The position numbers and the translations under genes were made by a program. Positions 54,016-64,000 of a stretch of DNA of 64,000 nt are shown in pieces. Origin of the DNA: Fomitopsis serialis (taxonomy: Eukaryota; Basidiomycota; Agaricomycetes; Polyporales; Fomitopsidaceae). The notes beneath the pieces were generated by a model. That model ran no database searches and had not been told where the DNA came from. It worked only from the letters and a program-made list of their open reading frames with translations. Location of the stretch: positions 1 to 64,000 of the forward strand of contig NW_025955143.1 of the NCBI RefSeq assembly GCF_022376445.1. Direction: 5' to 3'. Numbering within the stretch: the first letter of the stretch is position 1; each line of letters starts with the position of its first letter.

Positions 54016-54673
54016 TATCTTTAGAATGCGCCGGTGCACAACGAGGTTATCTGCTATGCAATGCCTCCACCGCGCTAGAAAGAATTAAGGCCAAGCATCA
54101 GCGGCGTGGTACATCGTCTTCGATATGGGGGTAACAGCTTTGCAGCAACGCGCCGTAGTCGCCTTCCATGTGGGTACCGCAGCTCACCCGTTACCCCACA
54201 GGTCAGGGCACACGTTTTGAGCTGGGCTGCGCCCCACACACATTCTATCTCTACCTCACATCCTGTTTATTCCACTCGCGTCCACTTAACTAGGACCTCG
54301 CTACGAGTCCGAGCTGGACAGTAATCAATCGCGCCATAACTGGTGACCGAGCCCATGTATGTATTGAGTTTGCATTGCGTCCCAGTACATAGACTACCTG
54401 TCAGGCAGCCAAACGAGCTGACGAACCGTTGAGTTGCAGCCGAACGCACGGGCGCTCCTCGATCGCACTCGATCGCACGCAAATCGTGTGGGCGCTAGCG
54501 GGTCGCGTCCAATCGCACGGGCGCTCCAGCGCTCAACTTGCGCTCGCCTCTCGTATCCTGGCCCACGCTCCTCGTCAGTACAACACTCTCTAGTTGTGTT
54601 GGCCTTTGTCGCGACCCTTGCTACAACACGCACTCCTGTCGCGCCCCTGACAAATCTCTCCAGACCATCCGCA
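54016..54673. other. Upstream region of the next gene
   Basis: No gene is supported. Repeated cgatcgcac / atcgcacg words occur at 54460-54530. A pyrimidine-rich stretch precedes the ATG at 54674 and could be promoter sequence. Confidence 0.35.
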
Positions 54674-55280
54674 ATGACCACGAACACCCGCGTGTCGCTC
54701 CCCGCGTGTCTTATCTGGATCAAACCGTCGCAAGTCCGATTTGCATGGGCGTACGGCAGCCGGGCGCAAACGCGGAAGGGAAGACCGGCCGTGGTTACGT
54801 CGTATTGCGTCCAAAATGGCGAGATAGTCGGGTTTTGGTTCGTACCGATCACGAGCTCGCTGAACATCCGTACGGTGAGTAATCTAATCGCTATGCTCGT
54901 CGCCCGTGCCCAGACCTGTACGCAGTGCAATCACAGCGTCTGGAGGCCTGTTAACTGGGGTAAGGAGAAAATCAATACCCCGCCGCCCCTTAGACCTGGT
55001 GATCTCTCCGTCATCCTGCCGCTGAACCCGTATCGGCCTAAGTTCCATGCCCGCATGTCGTATATCTACGTGGGGGACATAGGGGAATACATAACGGTTG
55101 CCGACTGGTCCTCTAGGGTCAAAGCCCGTGTTATGAGGGTCCTTGATGACAACCTCAACTTGTCGGAGCAGGGCCTGAAACGGGCATCCGAGACGGTGTA
55201 CTGGATAAGTGAGTACTTCTATCTAGTGCGATTGCAATATCCTGATGTTGTGTAGCTCAGAGTATTGCTATGTAGAATAG
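54674..55280 (+). CDS. Small three-exon gene, function unknown
   Basis: Exons 54674-54874, 54926-55208 and 55261-55280 give 167 residues. Introns are 51 and 52 nt with GTGAGT donors and CAG acceptors, and all phases agree. The protein starts MTTNTRVSLPACLIWIKPSQ, continues VVTSYCVQNGEIVGFWFVPI, then NHSVWRPVNWGKEKINTPPP, RPKFHARMSYIYVGDIGEYI and ends KYCYVE. It has no signal peptide or membrane helix. The first intron is a multiple of three, so retention would add 17 residues without a stop. I do not recognise the family. It is one of the few genes here with no visible damage. Confidence 0.65.
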
Positions 55281-55875
55281 CAGACGTAGATTTTAGTATA
55301 ATGTAGTGCACAGTCCAGGACTGGATTTGGGTGCTAGGTGAGTGTCAGGCTTGATCGCGTGCGAGCCAGGCTAATTGCAATTGAATCGCTAAGGTTGAAC
55401 TGTCTAATATCGGACTGTAGGCTACACCAAGGGATGGAATCAGAGATGTGGGCAGAGATCGGAATCTCCGGTGACTCGCTAAAACGCCACACGATACAAT
55501 ACTCTTCTTATTGGCTGCGACTCTTCCGTCATGAAGGTAAGGCATCTCCTATCCAGGTTGCACATCGTTTCAAACCTCCATTCGCACCTAGGTAGTATTC
55601 TGTGGACCGACCAATGTGTCTCATGGTAAGTCGCAACCGTCAATGTATCTGAATGCTAACTATGCGGAAAGTCAGCCAACAGAGGCAGCCTGCTGTTGTC
55701 TGCCCACCCACCCACAGATGCACGGTGTTCGTACGTCTCACGCAAAGCGACCCTCGATAGCCCGTTCAGAGGCGCGGCACACACCCGCGAGCTCACCGGA
55801 GATGTTCTACAGTGACTACGAGGTGTGCAGCCCTTTCTACCGATCTACAAGACTTTTTACGATTTATCTTGAACT
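55281..55875. other. No gene supported
   Basis: Short frames only (for example plus 55338-55595). The stretch lies between the small gene and the degenerate tandem repeats. Confidence 0.4.
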
Positions 55876-58800
55876 TCGCCAGCTGAACAGTGAACTTCCA
55901 CCAGTTCAGCTAGCAGTTCCACTTGGCGACCTTCCACGCGGCGCAAGGCCGCCGGCGCTATTCCTCCCCTCCAGGCTCCTGGCTCTCTCCTGGAACTCCC
56001 ACCCTCGACATTCGTTCTCTCCGGCTCGGGTCTGACAAAATCAACTCGAAGTCCTACGGCTCCAGCGATCCGTACACCAGCTCCACGACTGGGGACTTGC
56101 GCAACGGACGTGCAAGTTCAGCGCTGAGCGACAAGGCCATGCAGGAGGAGACGACCACGAATGAGGGATAGACAGCAGAAATTACGAAGGAGAGGGACAA
56201 GGAGGAAGAGAAAGGGAAGGAGGGGCAAGGGTGCGGCGAGAGGAAGAATGAGCTAGAAAGCTCGCGAAACAAAGGTACGCCCTCAACGGACGTACACCGC
56301 TCGCCGCCTCCATCGTCAGTGCCCACGCAAACAGGTGTTTCAGCGAACAAGGAGTTCGCTGTGCACCCTGTTCGCCATGAGAAAGGCACACATGCGAAAT
56401 GGGACGACTTAACAGACAGCAGTATGACGGACACGCGCTACTGCATGTCCGGCGTACTGCACCTGTCTACGATCGACCGTCGTGCAGGTGCCGCACCGCT
56501 CGACGCACGTGCTGGCGTGCCCATCGCTGCACCTGGGGTACACCCAAGTGTACCCGGCACGGGTCACAGCTCCACGGAGTCTATGCTCACGAACGAGGAA
56601 ACCGAGGTGCCATTACGGAGGCCCCGGTAGTCAGGCATCCAGTGCATATCCCCAGAGCCACACTCGCGCACGATGACATACCTGGAGGACCTCAGAGACC
56701 TACCAGGTCATTTCCATCCTTTTGTCATACCTGTCGTATTGCGATTACGCCGAGTCCACCACTCGACATAGGCATTATGACTCTATTCGGTGACGCGTGC
56801 GACGAATGCCATACTTTATTCGCGGCCGTCCCTAATGTCCCGACCTCGCACAGCGACGTACTTGGAGAGCTTCACAGCTATACAAGGTCATCCCATCTTT
56901 ATTCACTGCTACGTCGAGCCGCGAGTACACCAAACTCACCGTTTGATGTATCCGTGGTAGATCCTCATCGTGATATGAGTGACGTACTCGTCGCCATCCA
57001 TCCCATCCCTGCGTCGACTAACTCGACTCAATTGACTGCACCAACGTGTTATACAACGAGGGAAACGGTCATTGTACACGTGAATGGTGAGTTCATCGAG
57101 GTATGGTAATCATGCAACGGCCTGGCTAATGAGCTCAGCGTCGTCACGATGCACGACGTGTTTGGGGTGTATCCCGGCACGACCACCACGTCTCATCCCG
57201 GTGCTATTGCATATTGCACTGCGGACACGTCGAGCTCATCGTTCGACGTATCTGTTGTGTATCTTCCTCGCAATGTACTCACCGTGGATGCTCACTCTTC
57301 GAGGTCGATTCGATCGCGCACAGTTACCGCCTCGATACACGACCTGTCCGGCGTGCGATCGAGCACGACAAGCACGTCTTCTCATTCGAACACGAAGGAG
57401 ATGGAGAGGGAAGGGAGCGGCGAGAACACGATCAGCGAGTAGCAAGGCTCGAAGAATGAGAGTACGCCCATGCTGGACGTACTCAGGCTATCGCCGCCGC
57501 CTATTCAAGCATCGACGCAAGAGTGCTGCACGACGAGCTCAACGCTCATCGTGGATGCTACGTGCAATCGCATTGACACGTTGGACGCATGCAAGAACGT
57601 GTCCAGCACGTCTAGTCTAGCTGAGCGGCAGGAGTTATGCAACACTCCGAAGAATGGTTCGTGTGCCGAGACATGACGGGCCTACTCAGAGCCTTCCGGA
57701 GATACCATCTCTGCCCTCCCATGTCCAGCTGACAAATCTCGGCACCACTCTCAAGAGCGGTGCATGCGCTAGACTCGACGACGCAGTCCTCGCCCGCCTG
57801 TGCCAGAATTCAACGAGCTGTGTGCTGAGCTGACTCGTATCTGCGCCCGGGAAGGGATAGGGATACGACATTGCGTCGGGTCCAGCGAGAATGAGTCAAC
57901 TCTCGCAAGTTCATGCGTCGCGCGTTCAGAAATGAGCCGTGACGCCAAATATATTTTGTTTAAGTCGAAAGACGAGGTCGACATGGTCAACGACTGGCCC
58001 GACACGACCGGCGACACGCTCAACACCAAAGGTGTGCGTCACAAGCCCGCGTCGCCGGTAAGCGCTCAGAGAGCTAGCTCCCAACACACTGCACTGGACC
58101 GCCACCACTCAGCGCTCAACGTTGAACACTCGTCAGTTCAGCTAGCAGCGCGTGAAGACCCTGCAAGTGGCTCAAGACCGCCGTCTCCGTCTTCACCAGG
58201 CCATCATCTTCCGTCTGCGAGCCTCCTACCTAATCCTCTGGGTCTTGACTCTTGCACCTCACATCTCGATTCTGGCAACCTATACAGCGACTCTGGCGAC
58301 CTCTACTCTGCCGTATGTGGCGCCGGCAACGTGCAACAATCTGTCCGGCCCAGGACTCCCAGCACTGAGCAACAAGGCCACGCGGAATGCAGGAAACACG
58401 AAGCGAAGAGGAGAAGAGGAGACAAGCTAGAGAGAAGAGGAAGAGGGACGCGGGGCGAGCAGGGAGAATGAGCACCAAGGCTCGATAATGCAGGTACGCC
58501 CTTGTGAGACGTCCCTGCACCACCGCCTCCGCTCCCAGTGCCCGCGCCAGCAGGCGTATCGACATACGAGAATCCCGTCGTGCGCTCTGCTGGCCACGAA
58601 CAAAGCTTTCCCGCTGTCCGGGACGACCTCACGGTTGTACAAACTGCAACACACGGCGACACGTCGGACGCGCATCACTGTACGTCTGACGTGCCTGTTC
58701 TTCTGCGACCCACCGCACAGAGGGTACGTCGAGAATCCAGCTTGATGTACATGTTGTCAATGACACGTCCGGTGTACTCTATAAACTCGCAGTACTTGGC

Positions 58801-59800
58801 GCATCATTTAACCGTGTACACCGACCGAAGTGTACCCCACAACGGTGCACCCGGTACGCACGTCACCAGCTGCAGCACTCGTATCAGAAGGCAACACAGT
58901 GAACAACGAGCTCGCTGTGTCTCTCCGATGTCAACAATGGAGTGCTGGGCCTGTCCAGCAGCATGGACATTGTGCTCGCTGCTCTCACTTCGCAAGACGC
59001 GCGCCCGGAGGGCCTCTTAGCTCTACCGGGCTACCTGTTAAATAATTCCATCTCTCTATCATCGCACACTGTGGATACGCCGAGCCCGCCGCTCGATGTA
59101 CCCGACGCTGCTTTCTCTCTGAGTGCGCAAGATGCAAGCACGCCCGTGCTCGCCGCAACCCATCACGCCTCCATATTGCATAGCGGTGCGCACGGTGAAC
59201 TTCCTAGTTCTACCGGACCATCTCACTTTACCCCTGTTCCACCGCATGCAGCGACTACGTCGAGTTGCTTGACGTATACGCTACTGTGATCTCCAGGTAG
59301 TCTCTTATGATGCGCGCGACACATGTCTCGTCGCGGCCCCTCGCACTGTCATCTATGCGCATTCTCACGCCTATGTGGATGGTACAGCGAACAACGAGAT
59401 TGCTGCGCCAGCCGTCAACGAAATTTTGGGGCCACAGGATACGCGCGACGAGTTGGATAACGAGTCCAGCAGCGTCACAACGCACAACGTGTTCGGCGTG
59501 CCCTCGAGCATGACCAACACATCCTTTACTTCTCTGAAAATACCCGCATCCCATGTGAAAAGTACGTCGAGCTCAAGGCTCGACGTGCTGCCCACTGGCA
59601 AACCGCGTACCATGAGGAAGGCACAATCTGACGTGCCCATTGCAGTGTTTGAAGTCCTAGTACCGGGCATGTCGAGCAGAAGCTTACTGGACATACCTCA
59701 AACAGGTACAATTCAATCTTCAACGTCGAAGGAGAGGCGCGGCAAGAGCGCAATGTTCAAGCAAGAATCAATGAGCAAGGCTGGACGTTAATCGGAGGTA
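55876..59800 (+). repeat. Degenerate tandem repeats of about 1.1 kb, coding-like
   Basis: Four units are marked by a shared word of the type gaatgagc-aaggctcg followed by ggtacgccc, at about 56250, 57440, 58466 and 59770. Units one and three also share a longer stretch (55880-56330 and 58130-58560): agttcagctagca, then gcgctgagc-acaaggcca. Plus-strand frames in each unit are rich in Ser, Thr, Asp and Val (for example SSSFDVSVVYLPRNVLTVDA at 57229 and TTHNVFGVPSSMTNTSFTSL at 59480), suggesting a once-coding repeat. No complete gene or family can be assigned. The longest piece is 57800-58471. Confidence 0.5.
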
Positions 59801-60158
59801 CCCAGTTCGCAACTGGGACATCCACCCGCGTCGCCCCTGCTCTCCCTATCCCACAGCCGAAGTGCTACACGGTCACGGACTCACGGTGCACACAAGAGCA
59901 TACCGATCACGTACATCGCCGATGCTACGTCCTGCAACACAGTGGGAGTGCGATTGGGCACTACTGGCGTGTTAACAAGACTGGACCTTGCGACCAGGTG
60001 TCCGCCGACGTGCCCAGAAGCACGGCGGCCTCGGCCACTCCAACAAGGCGGAAGACCAACCCGGTAAACGCTCCGTCAAGCAACGCAGTCAGCGTGCGAT
60101 CGAGCTCAATCGGCGCGCCTTTCTCCTCCGTCGAAACGCTATCGCCGAGCCCAGCGAT

Positions 60159-60333
60159 GCCCCAACTCTCTTGATCCCGAGAGTTGGTCGGGTCTCACAG
60201 TCCTCTTGACCAACTTGCTGTATATATAGCCCTATTTACGGTGTACTAACAGCTCTGTGAATTGCAGAATGAAGCTTGGGGCACTCAGCTACTCGTAGTA
60301 CTGACCAACTCTGGGGATCAAGAGAGTCGGGGC
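60159..60333 (+). repeat. 175-bp inverted-repeat element
   Basis: Arms 60159-60189 and 60302-60333 share 28 of 31 positions in inverted orientation, starting gccccaactctcttgatccc. The middle is 112 nt and non-coding. It resembles a small MITE. Confidence 0.75.
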
Positions 60334-60364
60334 AAATACGGTACAACAGAGACATGACACAACG

Positions 60365-60492
60365 CGCCGTGCCGTGCCATACCGTACCGTGCCATGACAT
60401 GCCATGCCACACCGTCACATGACACGACACAACGCACGACACGATTTGACACGACCTGCCGCGACATGACTTGACGCGACGCGACGCGACTC
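60365..60492 (+). repeat. Degenerate pentanucleotide array
   Basis: About 25 units of a five-base word related to ccgtg, ccatg, acacg and cgacg follow one another (for example gtgccgtgccataccgtacc, later gacgcgacgcgacgcgactc). The unit drifts along the array. Confidence 0.85.
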
Positions 60493-60499
60493 GACGCGC

Positions 60500-61130
60500 C
60501 TTGCTGCCACCGTGCATTGTGCCACTAGTATTACGTAATTCCTTTCAGCGAGGCTTTGAGCTCCGAGTGTGGCAGCACCTGCACTTATTGTCCTCAGCCA
60601 CTTATTGTCGAGAAAGCACGGATAGATGCATTGTGCTGACTGGTCACAATGTCACTCATAACCAGCACGTACACTTTAGGGCGCCTACGCGATCCCGCCC
60701 AAGGCATCCCTGAGGCAGGATTTCCTGGCTACATTCAGGCAAAACGGGCATGTCAGCGACAACGGGAATCCTGGGAAGAGAACAGCTATGGGAAACAGTA
60801 CCTGTGTAATGGGAGAAATGGGCAGCAACAGCTCGGGCGCCTTCTGCTCGCCTGCACCTACAGAATACTTGCCTGAGGTGTCCCTGAGGTGGGATTCCCG
60901 CACAAAATGGGCATCACACAGTGGGAGCATACCTAAGTAGCTACAGGCAATAAATGGGAAGCATGAGTAACAGGAAATACAAGACACATCATGACTGGGA
61001 GATCAGGACATGTCAATAACAGGAAAGCAAATCCAGATCACATGTCAGTAATGGGAAGTAGTAAGCACTGGGAAAATATACATCAATAATCAAAAGAGTA
61101 ACAGGCAGCACTGCTGAATGAATCAAATGT
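60500..61130. other. Non-coding, short repeated words
   Basis: Words such as cctgaggtg-ggat-tccc and aacaggaaa recur several times (60710, 60885; 60970, 61020). No frame can be tied to the gene at 61676-63917. This may be its 3' introns or flank. Confidence 0.35.
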
Positions 61131-61131
61131 C

Positions 61132-61159
61132 GCCAGCCCGTGGTCCGCCACGGGCTGGC
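61132..61159 (+). repeat. Perfect small hairpin
   Basis: Twelve-base arms (gccagcccgtgg / ccacgggctggc) with a 4-nt loop, followed by attgcattggcatt. Confidence 0.9.
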
Positions 61160-61215
61160 ATTGCATTGGCATTTCACCTGAAAAGTAACATGGAGCATAG
61201 AATGAAAGGCCTACC

Positions 61216-61245
61216 GCCAGACCTGTGGTGAAGCCCAGGTCTGGC
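61216..61245 (+). repeat. Related small hairpin
   Basis: Ten-base arms (gccagacctg / caggtctggc) with a 10-nt loop, again followed by atgcattggcatt. It is a diverged sibling of the hairpin at 61132-61159. Confidence 0.85.
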
Positions 61246-61551
61246 ATGCATTGGCATTGTAATACTATGGATGACATGAAGCAGTGAATGAAGAACTGCA
61301 TTGGCAATCCGTGGCAAAGGTTGTGAAATGAAATGAATTGATGTCAAAGGTGTATGGGTCACGTGTCAACTAAGTAGCAATTCTTACACAATAAGTAAGT
61401 TGCAAGCTGTTGTAAGTGTAAGTATTTTTCCACAATAACAACCATCATACTCAGTGATCATAAGGAGAGTTGCAGACTGATAGGTGCAGACATAGGTGAT
61501 CTACCTCCAGCCAGTGCAAATGCGGGTACACGAGCAACAAAATAGGAACTC
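61246..61551. other. Probable 3' intron or flank
   Basis: AT-richer non-coding DNA. A solitary half of the palindrome family (tgcgggtaca) lies at 61521-61530. Confidence 0.35.
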
Positions 61552-62842
61552 TTACCCGTACTGGCGCACTCTGCGTGAGTGCGGGTAAATCATGCAAACA
61601 AAAGAGACACGTCTACCCGCACTCGCGCCGAGTGCGCGAATGCGGGATAATAATTGCATGGAGAAGAAGACTCACCGCCGCAGGAGACGATCCCCAAGTC
61701 AACTGGACTGCACGCAGAGACGCCATGATCGGCTCTCGTTCCGCCCCGCGACACGGCCAGGATTCTGCCTTGATGCGGACTGCACCAGACTCGACCAAGG
61801 CGAAGTGAAATATGTGAGGGTGAAAGACAGGCAAAGAGTCCCACAAGAGACCACGAGAGATCAGGAGCTGATCCATGAGGGACGTCATGAGGACCTTGCC
61901 GCTGCCAGTGTATGCGTATGCAAGGCATCGCTCCAGAAGGGCCACCAGCTCAATTTGCGTGGGCGGGATGATGTTCCGCTCGCGCAGGAATTGGCTAAAG
62001 TCCTCGAAGAGCTCCACCAGCAGGCACGATATGGGGAAGGTGGTCCAATGATACACAGCAGGAAATACCTGTCACACACAGGTCAGACTGCTAGCAGCAC
62101 TGGCAGATAAAAGAAATTGGAGACGTACTTTTGGTTCAAAGACCACAAGGTGCTCTCGCAAGGGCAGCTGGATGTCGGGGCTGAGCGTTCGTGCGATGAG
62201 CTGGATGATGATGTTCTGATACAACACCCTGGTGAACATTGAGGTCAGCCCAGTAAATCACACAGTGCCGCATAACACGAACGTACTCTCCGGTTCGCAT
62301 ATCAGGTGGAAGGTTGTCAAAGTTGACCACGAACATGTTCTCCAGTCGCAGGTCGCGTGCGACGCTCTCATCCATCAGCACAAGTAATAACTGAAAGGTG
62401 ATGGGTCAGCCGCACATTCCATGCATGCATACTGATTCAACCCGCACTGGCGCTGGCAGCGCCAACGCGGGTGTGCTATACCACATATGTGACCTGTTAC
62501 CCGCACTCGCGCTGGTGACGCGAATGGGGGTAGAGACAGTACAATAATTGTACGCATTGTTACCCCCATTCGCGTCACCAGCGCGAGTGCGGGTAACAGG
62601 TCACATATGTGGTATAGCACACCCGCGTTGGCGCTGCCAGCGCCAGTGCGGGTTGAATCAGTATGCATGCATGGAATGTGCTGACCCGCATCCGTGCTGG
62701 CGCACGGATGAGGGTAAAACACTACCACAACACGAGAATTTATGTACGGTTACCCGCACTCGCGCTGCAGCGCGAGTGCGGGTAACCGTTTCGGACATCC
62801 GTCCTTTACCCGCAATGGCGCGTGTAGCGCGAGTGTGGGTAA
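61552..62842 (+). repeat. Family of nine GC-rich palindromes in introns
   Basis: Nine hairpins of 34-42 nt with the pattern TTACCCGCAnTnGCGC...GCGCnAnTGCGGGTAA lie at 61552-61588, 61614-61649, 62439-62472, 62498-62532, 62561-62596, 62621-62654, 62684-62717, 62747-62788 and 62806-62842. The one at 62747-62788 is a perfect 42-nt palindrome centred on CTGCAG. Differences in one arm are usually matched in the other (for example cactggcgct/agcgccagtg). All fall in introns of the gene at 61676-63917 and none in its exons. Confidence 0.9.
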
Positions 62843-63917
62843 GAAATGTAAGAAGATGGGTGGTCCCCATGTGCAGAGGTCCAGTTTTTTGTGAAAACCT
62901 CGCCCTGACCCCGCCCTGACCCCGAACATTGGTCGAAAATCCCCTATAATCGCCATCATCCTGGTCTCCAAGCCCATCCCAGTCAAACGGAGCAGCAACG
63001 TCGCTGCCGTCGCCGGGGTCAGACGACTGCGGTGGCGGTGTCAAGGGATCCCAGATGCTGCCTAGGACCGGGCTCGGTGTTAGCCTGAACATCGCGGCAT
63101 CCAGCTCATCCTGCTCAGCAGCAGCGGAAACGGTGTCGCCGGACGGTGACGCAGGCTCATCACCATCATCCTGCTGGACCAACTCCTGCTCCTCGTCAAA
63201 GATGGGGCCGGTGTCCTGATCGGCGAAGGCTGCGGCTGCACGACGCTCTCGGCGACGCTGTCTCTCTTCATGTTGCAGTCGTGCCGTACCCTCTCCGTCG
63301 TCGTTTGACACGCTGAACATCTCGTGGATCCGCCGGAGATCGAGGAGCAGGCCGCAGCCAGGGCCTGTGAGGTTGTACGCGTCCACACGCCTGCGCGACA
63401 CCAGGGCCCCTTTCTTGTCGTAGAGCGGGATCTCCATGCCGTTCTCGTCGAAGATGGGGAACGTGTCCAGGTCGACGGGCGGGTTGTCCTTGCCGGGAAT
63501 GTAGTGCTCGTACAGCGCCTCATACTTCCTGATCAACGCGTCGTTCGACACGACCTCGTACTCCTCGACCTGGTGTACTCTAAGGGTGCGCGCACCCATG
63601 TCAGCTGTGCGCAGCGGATGTAATAATAATGGTGTACTTACTGGATCTCGGAGGCGATCGCCATGCTCACGTACTTCAAGTGGGACCAGGTGCGCATCTG
63701 GTCCCACTGACCCGCCTCGTGGTGGAGCTGGTATTGGACACCGATCGGCGTGTTCTGCCCATAGCGGCACGAGATGATGATGGGCTTGTGATGTACGAAG
63801 AACTTGTCTGCCTTCCACGCCGCTGGCATCTCCTCGACGAACTTCGACCACTCGTCCGCGAAGATGTCGTCGATCTCCTGCACGTTCTTCAGGTTCAAAT
63901 CAATGCTGGCGTGCTCG
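61676..63917 (-). CDS. Unrecognised multi-exon gene with palindrome-filled introns, partial
   Basis: Exons on the minus strand: 63917-63642 (5' partial, acceptor ttcttag), 63569 to about 62890, 62390-62287, 62228-62129 and 62068-61676. Introns 63570-63641, 62229-62286 and 62069-62128 are 72, 58 and 60 nt and keep phase. The intron 62391 to about 62890 is near 500 nt, and the one starting at 61675 is also long. The protein includes KNVQEIDDIFADEWSKFVEE, HHKPIIISCRYGQNTPIGVQ, ALIRKYEALYEHYIPGKDNP and PGCGLLLDLRRIHEMFS. An acidic, Pro-rich linker follows, then DESVARDLRLENMFVVNFDN, QNIIIQLIARTLSPDIQLPL and PPTQIELVALLERCLAYAYT. The family is not recognised. The last exon is not found, so the 3' end is open. 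Confidence 0.7.
62403..62685 (+). repeat. Near-perfect 125-bp-arm inverted repeat
   Basis: Arms 62403-62531 and 62561-62685 differ only by a small indel near the outer end; the loop is 29 nt. Each arm contains two of the small palindromes plus the unique sequence between them (gtgctataccacatatgtga). It lies wholly in the long intron. Confidence 0.95.
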
Positions 63918-63965
63918 CTAAGAAGATCGAGGGGTGAGTGCACGTCGTTTGAAAAAGGGCCAATT

Positions 63966-63999
63966 TAGGTGATCGCGCGCGATCGCGCGCGATCACCTA
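63966..63999 (+). repeat. Perfect 34-nt palindrome at window end
   Basis: Starts taggtgatcgcgcgcgatcg and is its own reverse complement, centred on GATC. It combines GCGCGC and GATC words. It lies in the intron or flank just 5' of the partial gene. Confidence 0.9.
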
Positions 64000-64000
64000 T

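Noticed and set aside
61552..62842. CRISPR array
   Set aside because: The repeats are palindromes with unequal spacing and varied sequence, in eukaryotic introns; there are no uniform spacers or cas genes.

Overview
The window is nuclear DNA of a filamentous fungus, most likely an agaricomycete basidiomycete. The evidence is protein-coding exons split by 50-72 nt GT-AG introns, a myosin-motor chitin synthase remnant, cysteine clusters of the kind that accompany KDZ transposases, chromodomain Ty3/gypsy and Tad-like LINE elements, and RecQ and PIF1 helicase fragments typical of basidiomycete accessory DNA. It is gene-poor, repeat-rich and full of nested, decayed mobile elements. No rRNA and no confident tRNA gene is visible.

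Layout. 0-7.3 kb: a multi-exon minus-strand gene with a zinc cluster and a CHAT/caspase-like C-terminal half, two diverged copies of an unrecognised cysteine-rich gene, and between those copies a gutted chitin synthase. 8-10 kb: a DIRS-like retroelement piece (RNase H plus tyrosine recombinase). 10-18.4 kb: mostly non-coding, with a PIF1/Helitron helicase tail at 13.0-13.6 kb. 18.4-21.4 kb: two decayed multi-exon genes. 23.5-27.3 kb: three copies of a GC-rich repeat that shares one end with the DIRS element. 27.9-30.1 kb: a KDZ-type cysteine-cluster gene with a large hairpin inside its coding sequence, a proline-rich gag-like ORF and a tRNA-derived SINE candidate. 31.4-37.3 kb: a nearly full-length LINE with the order ORF1, endonuclease, RNase H, reverse transcriptase; a second, shorter copy is at 39.4-40.6 kb. 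40.6-45.7 kb: a RecQ helicase locus bounded by short inverted repeats, with the helicase N- and C-terminal parts in permuted order and a Tc1/mariner-type MITE inserted at a TA. 46.5-53.8 kb: a chromodomain gypsy element carrying two inverted-repeat insertions. 54.7-55.3 kb: a small intact-looking three-exon gene. 55.9-59.8 kb: degenerate tandem repeats of about 1.1 kb. 60-64 kb: a multi-exon gene whose introns are swollen by a family of small GC-rich palindromes, including a 125-bp-arm inverted repeat.

Few genes look functional. The best are the gene at 1-1333, the gene at 54674-55280 and the gene at 61676-63917. Most of the rest is a record of insertions into insertions. The two most unusual signals are the palindrome family in the introns at 61.5-62.85 kb and the RecQ locus framed by inverted repeats at 40.6-45.7 kb.
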